Origin: Meloidogyne chitwoodi
Taxonomy: Eukaryota; Nematoda; Chromadorea; Rhabditida; Meloidogynidae
Assembly (NCBI GenBank): GCA_015183035.1
Contig: JACZZP010000001.1
Span: 1-64,000 of the forward strand
Length of the DNA stretch: 64,000 nt
Direction of reading: 5' to 3'
The position numbers were made by a program, and so were the translations under genes. Under the pieces are notes generated by a model, which was given only the letters and a program-made list of their open reading frames with translations, had not been told where the DNA came from and made no database searches. This document shows, in pieces, positions 49,083 through 58,704 of this stretch (its first letter is position 1; each line of letters starts with the position of its first letter).

Positions 49083-52019
49083 ATGGTAGAAAGTGAGGCT
49101 GGTTCAAGTGATAAGTCGCACGATCGTCTTTCAACCTCATTGTCGGACACATTTCCTCGGCAACGGAAATCATCGTCATCAGGTAAAAATATATGTACTT
49201 ATTTAATATGTATTATGTATATTCTAAGATGACTCGTCGCAATGGCGGCAGCAACACGTCGCATCAACGATAGGAAAAGAACTTTTGCCTTCTACTCGAT
49301 TTGCCTTCACTGATTTGATTATAACAATATTGTAAAACAAATTAATCTTTTAATTCTGAATATATTTTAGAAGATTGGATTTTTATAAAAAATCAAATGA
49401 TGGGCAGTCAATGTAAGTGGACAACCAATTCAAGTTAACATTTGACTTAAGAATTTTCTGCAACAAGGCGCTCGATATATTACTCAAATGGGGAAATCTT
49501 CCCGTAAAAACTCAAAATTCTTTGAGGATGCATATTGAGGTTTGTCTAATTTTGTTAACAAAAATATTTTATTAATTTGAAGGAAACAACTGCATTTAAT
49601 GAAGACATCGCTGCACTGATTACTTGTAATATCTCTTCTTCGGTTGTAACATAATTAGTTTTGTTTCAAACGTTTCACACTATCTGACTAGCAACTAAAT
49701 ATGTTACAATATTAATATCACTTAATACATTCAACTTGTATTTTCCTTTAGCCATCAAAGCTGATCCATTTCTAGAGCAGCATGGATGTGTTCCTCTTCT
49801 GGGGTCTTTTCTCCTAGCAATTATTGTGGACGGTGACTACGATTCACGTTTTCGCGTGCTCATCCGTCATGCTTCGGCACTTTTAAGCGTGCACTGGGAT
49901 GTGTTTGAAGAAGTATTTTTTTTATGTTAACAAATATGTATGCCATTTTTTTAGTTTGAGTCATCGCTAAGTGATCAACTCGTTGCCACATATAAAGAGT
50001 CAAGAGAAAATCAACAGATTCGCGAGAAAAAATCTAAACTAAGAAGATATAAACGTTATGCAATTATTGGTGCTGCCACTGGATTAGGAGGAGTTTTAAT
50101 AGGTTGTTTTTTGTTGGTATAAATTGGAAATATTTAAAATTTTTATAAAAAGGTGTAACCGGTGGACTGGCGGCTCCACTGATTGTTGCATCGATTTCCG
50201 CCCTTACAGCCACAACCATATTTACCGGTCTTACAGGAACAGCTCTCACTGCAATTTTTGGTTCTCTGTTTGGCGTAGCTGGTAATTTAAAAATTTCTTA
50301 ATTTTTTCAATTTCTTTTTTTGAAGGAGCCGGTCTTAGTGGTTATCGAATGAGAAAAAGAGTTGGGGATATTGAAGAATTTACTATTGAACGTCTAACTG
50401 AAGAGGAAAATCAGGCGTTGCACTGTGTTCTTTGTGTTTCTGGGTGGATTGAAGATAAGGAGGAATCTCAAGCATTTCGTAGACCTTGGCGACATCTTTG
50501 GATGAGTAAAGAACAGTATACGTTGAGATGGGAGAGCAAGGTACGATTTTTATTTTATCTATTTTATTTTCTTACCTTTTAGTATTTGGAAGAGCTTGGT
50601 AAAAGTATTGAGTACTTTGTTTCTTTCGCTGTCAGTTACGCGCTTCAACGTTCGCTTATGGAAACTGTTCTTGCTGGTCTCGTTTCAGCTATTGCTTGGC
50701 CGCTTATTTTGCTAGGATCTTCTTCAATTATCGATAATCCTTGGAACATTTGTACAAAGAGAGCTGCTGAAGCTGGAGAACATTTAGCGGAAGTATTGCT
50801 CACAAGGGTTGTTTTTTAACATGATAATTTTCAACAGAAGATTTTATAATATTTCTTGCAAAAAAATTCTAAAATTATTCAGGTCTCATGGTAGACGGCC
50901 AATAACGCTAATTGGATTTTCTCTTGGCGCGCGAGTTATTTATCACTGCCTAATGGAAATGAACAAACGCAAACCTGATTCGCTCGGTAATTGATGATGT
51001 TAAATTCATTTTAGATTATATTACGGGCCGAAAATTTTCGAGACAAAAAATCTAAATTTTTTAAATAATTACATAAACCTTTATCAGGCATAGTGGAAGA
51101 TGTTATTTTGCTTGGAGCTCCAGTTTCCGCTTCACCTTCTCAATGGCGTCAAATTTGTTCAGTGGTTAGTGGTCGAGTAATAAATGGTTACTGCAAGACT
51201 GATTGGCTTTTACGTTTCCTTTATCGGTTATTTCCTATTCATAAAAATATATTTGAGAAAATTACGTGTTCTTTTAAAGCACAATGAGTGTACAATTTAT
51301 TATTGCGGGGACTGGACCAGTGGAGAACAAAAATGAGCGAAAAATCGTTAATTTCAATCTTTCTCATATCGTAAGTTTTTAATTCATGCATACAAAGTGC
51401 GAATTTTTTACAGGTGAAGGGACATTTGGATTACTCCAAGGTACTTATTTTCAAATTCATTCTTCAATTTTTTGTTATGCCCGTATACTCAAAGAAAGTA
51501 TATGAGTGAAAAAAAATAACTATCAAAAGGTTGGATGGTGGCGCAGTCGGTTGTGCTCTAGTTTTGACCTTTCCTCGATGGTTCTATTCCATCTAACATC
51601 CACACAATTTCCGCACCACGAACATAATACTTTTAATTCTTCAGAAACTCACCAGAGTACTTGAATCAGTCGGCGCTCGAGTTGCTCCGCTTTCAAAAGA
51701 ATCAAAACAAGATTTGGAACGATTAGAAGAGTTGCAGCGCAAATTACAGAATGGCACTAACAATAAGCTAACTGTCTCATCATCCGTTCCCAATTTATTA
51801 CTTAAGCAAGATGACGAATCTTCTATCATTCTTGAGCAATCAAAAGGTCTGATTAGTAAACAAAATATTATAAATGATGATGAAAATGATGAGGATGTTG
51901 GATTACAATTAAAAGTGGATGATCCACTCGGTGTGAGTGAGTCACGAATAAGAAGGACACATTCATTGGCGAGCGCTGAAACATTTCATTCCGCCATGTC
52001 TACTTTAAATCAGTATTAA
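49083..52019 (+). CDS. TMCO4: TMCO4 (DUF726) alpha/beta-hydrolase-like membrane protein
   Basis: TMCO4/DUF726 family, conserved in eukaryotes, with an alpha/beta-hydrolase fold and glycine-rich membrane hairpins; the cellular role is poorly known. The start MVESEAGSSDKSHDRLSTSL is at 49083. Landmarks are LEQHGCVPLLGSFLLAIIVD, a charged helix, the hydrophobic glycine-rich pair (IGAATGLGGVLIGVTGGLAA and TTIFTGLTGTALTAIFGSLF) and GYRMRKRVGDIEEF. Then come LHCVLCVSGWIEDKEE, KSIEYFVSFAVSYALQRSLM, the nucleophile elbow ITLIGFSLGARVIYHCLMEM, VEDVILLGAPVSASPSQWR and GYCKTDWLLRFLYR. The C-terminal tail is acidic and serine-rich. Stop at 52017-52019. The intron at about 51450-51640 carries a tRNA-like repeat. 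Confidence 0.9.
51525..51612 (+). repeat. tRNA-derived element in TMCO4 intron
   Basis: A core of 69 bases (51533-51601) has a Pol III A box (TGGCGCAGTCGG, 51539-51550) and a B box-like GGTTCTATTCC (51580-51590). A perfect 5-bp T-stem (GATGG/CCATC) encloses a 7-base loop. D-stem pairing GCGC/GTGC is present, and acceptor ends (GGATGGT/AACATCC) pair at six of seven positions. The anticodon arm does not fold. A near-identical copy, including flanks, lies at 60945-61035. It is best read as a SINE or tRNA pseudogene, not a working tRNA. Confidence 0.75.
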
Positions 52020-52273
52020 AAAAATTTATATGTATTTTAAGGAGTATTCACTTATATCTTTACCATAAATATTTTCAGACCACAATTAGCCTACATATCA
52101 TTAGTTTGTATCTACATATGTGATATTTTTTTAAGTATTATAATTTGCCTTTGTATGAGATAAATCTCTGATCCTATTAGTGATATCATGTTAAATTTAA
52201 CATTTAATTTTTTCCTTAATCTACAATCAATTTTAGTTCAATTTATCAAAAAATAATTTTAGTTTTTAATATA

Positions 52274-52711
52274 ATGTCAGAGTTTGAACATCAAAGTGGA
52301 AGACAGCTCGACTGTTTGTGCATAGCTCTTAAAATTTATAAGCAAGAAGTAACCCTTAAATCCGGTGAAAAAATATATAAAATTGGAATGAGCATAGGTG
52401 GCGGAATTGATCAAGATTGTGTAAAATCAATATATAAAGATAACGTTAAACACGAGGATTTTGAAAATAAGTACGTTTTAATATTTTTAGGGGATATACG
52501 TCACACAAGTTGAAATTGGTTCGCCAGCTGAAAAAGCAGGACTGCGTGTGCATGATAAACTGCTTCAAGTTAATAGAATTGATTATGTAAGTAAACAGTT
52601 TTGTCGTTTCTCATAATACTATTTTAGACAATGATTACACACAGTCGAGCCGTAAAATATTTGAAGAAGGATGCTGTTCTAGATGTGCTTGTTGCACGAG
52701 CAAAAGAATGA
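52274..52711 (+). CDS. TAX1BP3: TAX1BP3/TIP-1-like single PDZ protein
   Basis: Small protein that is almost entirely one PDZ domain. TIP-1/TAX1BP3 binds C-terminal ligands and competes with scaffold PDZ proteins. Exon 1 starts MSEFEHQSGRQLDCLCIALK and contains the ligand-binding loop region KIGMSIGGGIDQD, matching FSIGGGIDQD of TIP-1. Exon 2 (52491-52586) reads GIYVTQVEIGSPAEKAGLRV and HDKLLQVNRIDY. Exon 3 (52628-52711) reads TMITHSRAVKYLKKDAVLDV followed by LVARAKE and the stop. The exon 1 end is ambiguous: splicing at 52420 gives a 70-base intron in frame, while the next 54 bases also look coding and match the loop present in TIP-1. Length 110-130 residues, as in the family. Confidence 0.9.
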
Positions 52712-52860
52712 AGGTTTTGTGTTAATTTATCTAATTATTCAGACATTAATGTATTTAACTACATATAAAAATTATCAGAAGGGCTCAGAGGAAATTAAAT
52801 ATCAACTTGTTTCGTCAAGGAATTTTTATTTGGATTGAATATTGTACCACCACTCTTCTT

Positions 52861-54343
52861 TCAAATGGTGAAAGCAGGTATAAACGTAGGAGGCATCGCA
52901 ATGTTTGTTGTCTCATGTTGTTGTTGGTTGGAAGTAAGAATCACACGGCTTTTAAGTTGTTCAAATGGTGTAGCCATTTTTGTTTTAATTTTTTGTATTA
53001 GCATATCAGGTACAAGAAAACTAATACGCTGCAACTCATTTCTTACCTGAGGTCTAAATTGTTTAAGAGTTTTACCAAATATTATAAAATATCACTTACT
53101 GCGCTCCTTCGTTTGCTGCAATCTCTAAAGCATCTTCCAATGATGATAGGAACACCTTTCCACTTATTCGTTTTGTAACATTTCTTTGGAATAACCAGGC
53201 TTTGTCTTCTTCATCTGCTACATAACGGAATAATCGAGGATATTTTCCAAGCAGATGACCACGCGTAGAAGTAAAACCCAAAAGTTTATTTAGTTTGGAA
53301 ATAAGTACAAATGGGGAATCATTTGAAAACCGATTCGGATCCCACTTAATTAAAAAATTTAGGAATGATTTTTTAATAGTTACCTTTAATGCTTCTGCAT
53401 GAATTATCGGTTGTCTTCCATTCATTACTGGAGTCCCACTTCGCCCAGTATCCAAATCAATCTTTTTAGGTCTACCACGTTTCTTTGGTCGATCTAATAA
53501 AGTTCTCTCAATTATTTAGTATTTGAACTTGCCATGAAGAATCTAATTTTTTAAACTTTATAAAACCTGAGAGAGACGACGGAACATTTTGTAACGAAGA
53601 ATTGTAGCTAATTAGACTTCCATCACTTTCATTATCATCACTATCATATAAATGTGACATTTCAGTTTGCATTTGCAGTTCGGATAAATTATGTTTCAAT
53701 AGTGCTGTATATGCCTAAAAACAATTATTAAATTTATTAAAACAAAATTCTAACCGGAAGGCATTTCCTTTGTCCTTCATCAGTTTCTTCTGGTTGAGGA
53801 GCAAACAACGTTTTAGCGCCATCCAAAATAGAAATGCACAATTTGTTGATGTCCTCTTCTGATACTTCCTAAATATTTTAATAAGTTTAGAAAATTTTAA
53901 AAATAAATTTTGTTACATGGCCATTTCTTCGTAAATTTTCAAAGGCAGGAGTAAACGTAGTCCGCAAATGTCGGTCAATAACCTGCTGCAAATAATGACA
54001 TTGTATATAAGAATAGGTATTTACCTTTATTTCTTCATTAAAGTCAGGTTGGAATACCTGAAAAAGACTTAAGATAGAATATTGATATATGATTAAACCT
54101 GACTCCAGAAACCATACATTTATCTAGATATATTTTACAAACCTGTCTAAGTACGTCCAATGATTTAGTTGTATCGTCAGCCATATCACTTTTATTTCTT
54201 AGTAAAGCTTGCCTTAATGAATTTGTTTTAGCTGTTGTATCATCACCAGATGCAAAAAGAAGATTCTCAAGAATTTCAATACGTCGATTTAGTTTGTTAC
54301 CATTGCAATTTCCAGGAACATAAACAACTTCAGAATCGCGCAT
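52861..54343 (-). CDS. DNTTIP1: DNTTIP1-like histone-deacetylase complex subunit
   Basis: DNTTIP1 (TdIF1) dimerises and binds DNA in the HDAC/MIDEAS complex. The start MRDSEVVYVPGNCNGNKLNR is at 54341-54343. An N-terminal helical dimerisation region follows (LDVLRQVFQPDFNEEIKQVI; DRHLRTTFTPAFENLRRNGH). Then come an acidic linker, an AT-hook (DRPKKRGRPKKIDLD) and the winged C-terminal DNA-binding domain (SPFVLISKLNKLLGFTSTRG; HLLGKYPRLFRYVADEEDKA; NVTKRISGKVFLSSLEDALE). The apparent stop at 53096 overlaps a strong donor (GTAAGT). Splicing to 53055 adds VRNELQRISFLVPDMLIQKI, which matches the family C-terminus, and the stop becomes 52861-52863. Convergent with TAX1BP3. Confidence 0.87.
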
Positions 54344-54596
54344 TTTATTTTAATCTAAAAAAGGAAAAATATAGTTATCAATTAAGAGATGGAACTTTTA
54401 ACTTAAAAATAAAATTAAATACCTATATCGATTTTATTTTTTTAAAATTTTCACTGAATTGAACTATTTTACAGTAAGATTCGGGATAGTTAAAACTTTT
54501 TGTTTGCACTGAAACAGCTTTATTTAATTATTAACAGTCGTTTCAGTGCCAATAGAGAATTTAATATAACATACAACTTACTGTAATTTATCCATA

Positions 54597-55565
54597 ATTT
54601 TTGAATGTTTATGGGCCTTTATCTCGAAAACTAGCCCCAGCTTTTGGACATTTTAAGAGCTGATTCGCTTAGTTTTTCGAGCTCTTTCCAAAGAAATATG
54701 TCTCATCGAAATCCCTCCAATAGTTTAAAAGCTAAAAAATTCCAGTTTTGTCGTACCTCCCCATGATTTTTGAATGTTTATGGGCCTTTTTCTCGAATTT
54801 TGGTTGTAGGATTTTGAATATCCATAGCTCATTTGATCCAGTTTTTCGAGCTCTTTTCAATGATATGTGGCTCATCGAAATCTCTCCAATAGTTTAAAAG
54901 CTCACAAATACATTAAAAACTCGAAAAATACAGTAAGCTATCTTGACTTTTAAATGTCAGATTTTTATATTTTTTTTTAGATATTTGTTTCGAATATCGA
55001 ACTCTATTTAATATATCAACATCAGACTAATCTGAATTTTAGAAAAAAAGTCAAAAAAATAAGTTTTCCCATTTCCCTCTATGAAATTGTTTAATGTTTA
55101 GGGGCTTTTATTTCGACTTCTAAAAGTCAGAATTTTCTGATTTTTTGATATTATATTCAGTTTTTCGAGTTCTAAATAATATATAAAATTCAGACAAATC
55201 TGACTTTTAGAATAAAAGCTCAAAAATTCATTAAAAACGCTAAAAATACAGTAACCTATCTCTACTTCTAAAAGTCAGAACTTTCTAGTTGCTTGATATT
55301 TGATTCAAATCAACGAACTCTATAGAATATATCAAAATCAGACAAATTTGACTTTTAGAAAAAAACTCGAAAAAGTCTGTTTTAGACATTTAAACATAAA
55401 ATTATTTAATGTTTAGGGGCTTTTATTTCGACTTCTAAAAGTCGGAATTTTCTAATTTTTTGATATTTAATTCAGTTTTTAAACTATAAATAATATATAA
55501 AATCAAGACAAATCTACTTTTAGAAAAAACTCAAAAATTCATTAAAAACACTAAAAATACAGTAA
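54597..55565. repeat. Diverged tandem repeats, period about 315 bp
   Basis: The phrase ATTAAAAAC..TAAAAATACAGTAAC recurs at about 54912, 55231 and 55542, and TGTTTAGGGGCTTTTATTTC at about 55092 and 55409, giving a period near 315-317. An earlier related pair (TTTTTGAATGTTTATGGGCC at about 54598 and 54766) shows a shorter period of about 168. Within units, short inverted words around GACTTTTAGAA/TTCTAAAAGTC could form hairpins. No coding potential. Confidence 0.85.
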
Positions 55566-55569
55566 CCTT

Positions 55570-55785
55570 TCATGCGCGAATTTTCTCCCATCGGCAAGTT
55601 TTATCCCATCGGCGAACCCATCGGCGAATTTTTTCCCATCGGCGAATTTTTTCCCATTGGCGAATTTTTTCCCATCGACGAGTTTTTTCCCATCGACGAG
55701 TTTTCTCCCATAGGCGAGTTTCACCGGCGAGTTTTCTCCAATCGGCGAGTTTCACAGGCGAGTTCTCTCCCATCGGCGAGTAAGA
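55570..55785. repeat. Minisatellite of about 18-bp units, open on both strands
   Basis: Ten or more imperfect copies of an 18-base unit of the type CCCATCGGCGAATTTTTT, changing gradually to CCCATCGACGAGTTTTTT and GGCGAGTTTTCTCC. Because the unit is a multiple of three without stops, long frames exist on both strands (FFPIGE repeats on plus, RRWEKI repeats on minus). It is GC-richer than its surroundings and begins where the 315-bp repeats end. Confidence 0.9.
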
Positions 55786-55960
55786 TTTGTAAATCGGAGG
55801 AAAAATATTTCAAAAAGACAGTATATTCGAAAATTTAACTTTAAATTTTACAAATTTATCACGTTCTATTTTGTAAAAACATATGAATTTTTTTCCTGAC
55901 ATTATAAAAGTCTGTGTATAGAAGAGAAATCACATTGTCATTAATTATGCATATTATCCA

Positions 55961-56027
55961 TCTCATAGGAATCGAACCCGACCCATACGAGATCGAACCT
56001 AAAATGCTACCACTTAACCAAGCGCAT
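55961..56027 (-). repeat. tRNA-like degenerate sequence
   Basis: On the minus strand, a consensus A box (TGGTTAAGTGGTAGCA) is followed about 30 bases later by a consensus B box (GGGTTCGATTCC). The ends do not form a clean acceptor stem, and the region between the boxes has no normal anticodon arm but carries a second TTCGAT word. A longer CTCGTATGGG/CCTATGAG pairing is possible. It is probably a tRNA pseudogene or a SINE head, different from the element in the TMCO4 and ADAM introns. Confidence 0.6.
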
Positions 56028-56197
56028 ACAACAAAGGCTACAAATTTAAATAAGATAAATCTTTCACTTTAATTATTTTTCCCCGTGCAAAGTTGAAAGC
56101 GGATTCTAAAAAAATTTTCTTTTTTCTTATTTATTCTCCCTTTCTTTCATTAGTACTTTAAAAATATTTTTGTAGATTTTTAATCAGCTCCTAAAAG

Positions 56198-58393
56198 ATG
56201 AAAATTTCCAACATTCCACATTCATCGTTACATCTTTTGACTATTTTTTTGCTTGTTTTCTTCACAATTGTTGCTATTCACTCACAATTATTTTATGAAA
56301 AATCTGATGAGAATAGCTCTGCAGATAGGCTTCATCCACCTGATACAGATGAACTTCGTCAATGTCTTTCACCTGATCTGAAGGAAGAAGTTTGTTTTTC
56401 ATAGATTTTTATTTTAAAATTTATAGGAGAAAAGTTTGTTCCGTTTCTTTGCTGCTGTGATTGACGCTGGTTCAACAGGAACAAGGTTTATATTCTATAA
56501 GAGAAAAATTTTAATAAGTATTTTTTATTTTTCAGACTCCACATTTTCGAATTTAGTCATGATACAATTAAAGACCCAAGCACTTTTAAATTGGAATCGG
56601 AAACATACAGAGAGGTATAAATATTTTTACCGGATATCTTGTTACTATTTTATATTTTAATTAAAAAGATTTTCTCGGGAGTTAGCACTAACAAAAACAT
56701 TTTCAATTCATTTTTAACAGACTAAACCTGGCGTTTCTTCCTTTGCAAAAACACCAGAACAAGCAGCAGAGAATATTCGAGTGTTACTACTTATAGCAAA
56801 GAAGCATATTCCAGAAGAATTATGGGCGAAGACTCCAATTACATTTCGGGCAACTGCAGGTGTTAGGTTATTAAATGAAAAGGAAGCTGAAGGATTACTT
56901 TCATTTGTAAATTTTTTATAGCAAATTATATAAATTTTATTCAAGATTGAACCCGAGATAATGTCGAGTGGTTTATTAGTTGATGATGATGCAGTTGGTA
57001 TGTTAAGTGGAACGGATGAGGGCGTTTTTGGATGGTTTACATTAAACTTTTTGCTCGAACGGCTTGATAATGTTTTAGAAGGAAGTAATAAATATAATAA
57101 ATTATTTATTAAGCATATTTTTAAAGATGGAAAAGCAGCAATTGCGCTTGATTTGGGTGGTGGTTCCACACAAGTGACTTTTGTACCCAACGATTTTAAT
57201 GTTGCAGTGCGTGGACTTCCGCGTCAAAAATATTCTCATCGTCTCAAAATTTTCGAAAAAGAACTTCGTCTTTATACTCATAGGCAAGTAATATTTGAAT
57301 TTTTGAAGAATGACAGAAAACTAATAACCTCATTTTCAGCTATTTGGGCAATGGAATTATCGCTTCTCGTCTAGGTATTGCTAAATTATCAAGTCCAGAT
57401 GGGAGCACTGTTTCGCTAAAAACTCATTGTTTACCAAAAAAATTCGTACTCGATGATTTTGATTATGCTGGCAATGTTTGGTTAATTAGGTATTTCTATA
57501 AATTAAAATAATATTATCGTCTTAATTTTTAATAAAAAACAAAAATTTTACATTTTCAGTGCAACAGCTGATGCTAGTTTTGAAAATTGTTTGGAAACAA
57601 CAAAACATTATGTGAACAATCTGACTGATGTTAAACAAATTGGACCATTAGTAGATAATGAAGAACTTTACTTGTTTGGATATTTCTTTGACCGTGGAAT
57701 ACAGGGAAATGTTGTTGAATATACTTTGGAGCAAACAGGAGGAGAAGCAAAAGTTGTTGATTATAAAATTGCAGCTGAAAAAGGTTTTAACTGTTTAAAA
57801 TTATTATTTTTTTTAATTTAAATATTAATTTTAGCTTTATTAACTCACAGGGATCCATATAAATTATGTTTGTTTTTTAGCTTGTGCTATGCCAGCAGAA
57901 GCAATCGGACCGGAACATTGGCAACCTTGGCAATGTCTCGACTTAACTTATATTTATACGCTTTTACATCATGGTTATGGATTGCATGATGATAAGAAAA
58001 TCAATGTAAACTTAAAAAAAAATTTTTTTAATAGAATATATTTTTCAGTTGGTTAAAAAGATTCGATCAATGGAAGTTTCGTGGGCATTGGGTGCTGGTT
58101 TTCACCTACTAAATTCTTACCATGAAAGTAAACTTAAAGAATCCAGAGATGAAAAGGAACGTCAGTTGAAAGAAGCTTTGGAACGTGGTCGTAAAGTAAA
58201 TATATAATTTTTAGGCGTAAAACTAATTGTAAGAATTTAAAAATAGGAATTAGAAGATCGACGTAAGGCAATCGAGGAGAAAGAGGCAGCAACAGATCGA
58301 CGATTGGCTTCCTTATCAACATTTGCTAAAATTTTCCATTGGTTTAGTGAGTGGATGACGCATTTGCTCACAACTCTTCATATAATTTCTTGA
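56198..58393 (+). CDS. ENTPD5/6-type nucleoside diphosphatase
   Basis: GDA1/CD39-family enzyme; ENTPD5/6 relatives hydrolyse UDP and GDP in the ER/Golgi lumen and support glycoprotein folding and glycosylation. The ATG at 56198 leads to a signal-anchor (LLTIFLLVFFTIVAIHSQ). All five apyrase regions are visible: AVIDAGSTGTRLHIFEF, TPITFRATAGVRLL, MLSGTDEGVFGWFTLNFLL, ALDLGGGSTQVTF and VSWALGAGFHLLNSY. C-terminal family segments WQCLDLTYIYTLLHHGYGL and ELYLFGYFFDRGIQGN are present. Beyond the usual end there is an added charged helix (ESRDEKERQLKEALERGRKE, then DRRKAIEEKEAATDRRL) and a short amphipathic tail ending TTLHIIS at the stop 58391-58393. About 12 exons. Confidence 0.9.
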
Positions 58394-58704
58394 AATAAAG
58401 AAAGAATTCTAAATATTATTGCCGTGTATTTAAAAGTATTATATTTATATTTAAAATAGATTTTTATAAAATCATTCCTTTAAATTATTAAATATCGAAA
58501 TTATATTTAAATAAAAATATATTTATGTAGATTTGGCCCAGTTTGAATATTTGTACAATAATATATAGAATACATATTAATTACAAAATGTTTAGGGAAA
58601 AAGAATGTAGTCTTCAAAAAATTTAATAAAAATATATCACCGTGTTAATTCTTTAAAGTTGTAATTTTTAAGTAATACCAAGTGTGTTAAGTAAAATTCT
58701 TACC
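58394..58704. other. Convergent intergenic spacer
   Basis: AT-rich gap between the 3' ends of the ENTPD and ADAM genes. AATAAA-like signals occur on both strands; nothing else recognised. Confidence 0.5.

Noticed and set aside
53096..53098. Stop codon ending the DNTTIP1-like protein
   Set aside because: It is inside a strong GTAAGT donor; splicing adds the family's FLVPDMLIQKI-type C-terminus.
55570..55773. Open frames RRWEKI (minus) and FFPIGE (plus)
   Set aside because: Products of the 18-bp repeat having no stops; no start context, homology or splice continuity.
56714..57190. Minus-strand open frame of about 158 codons
   Set aside because: Antisense to ENTPD exons with apyrase motifs; a shadow frame.
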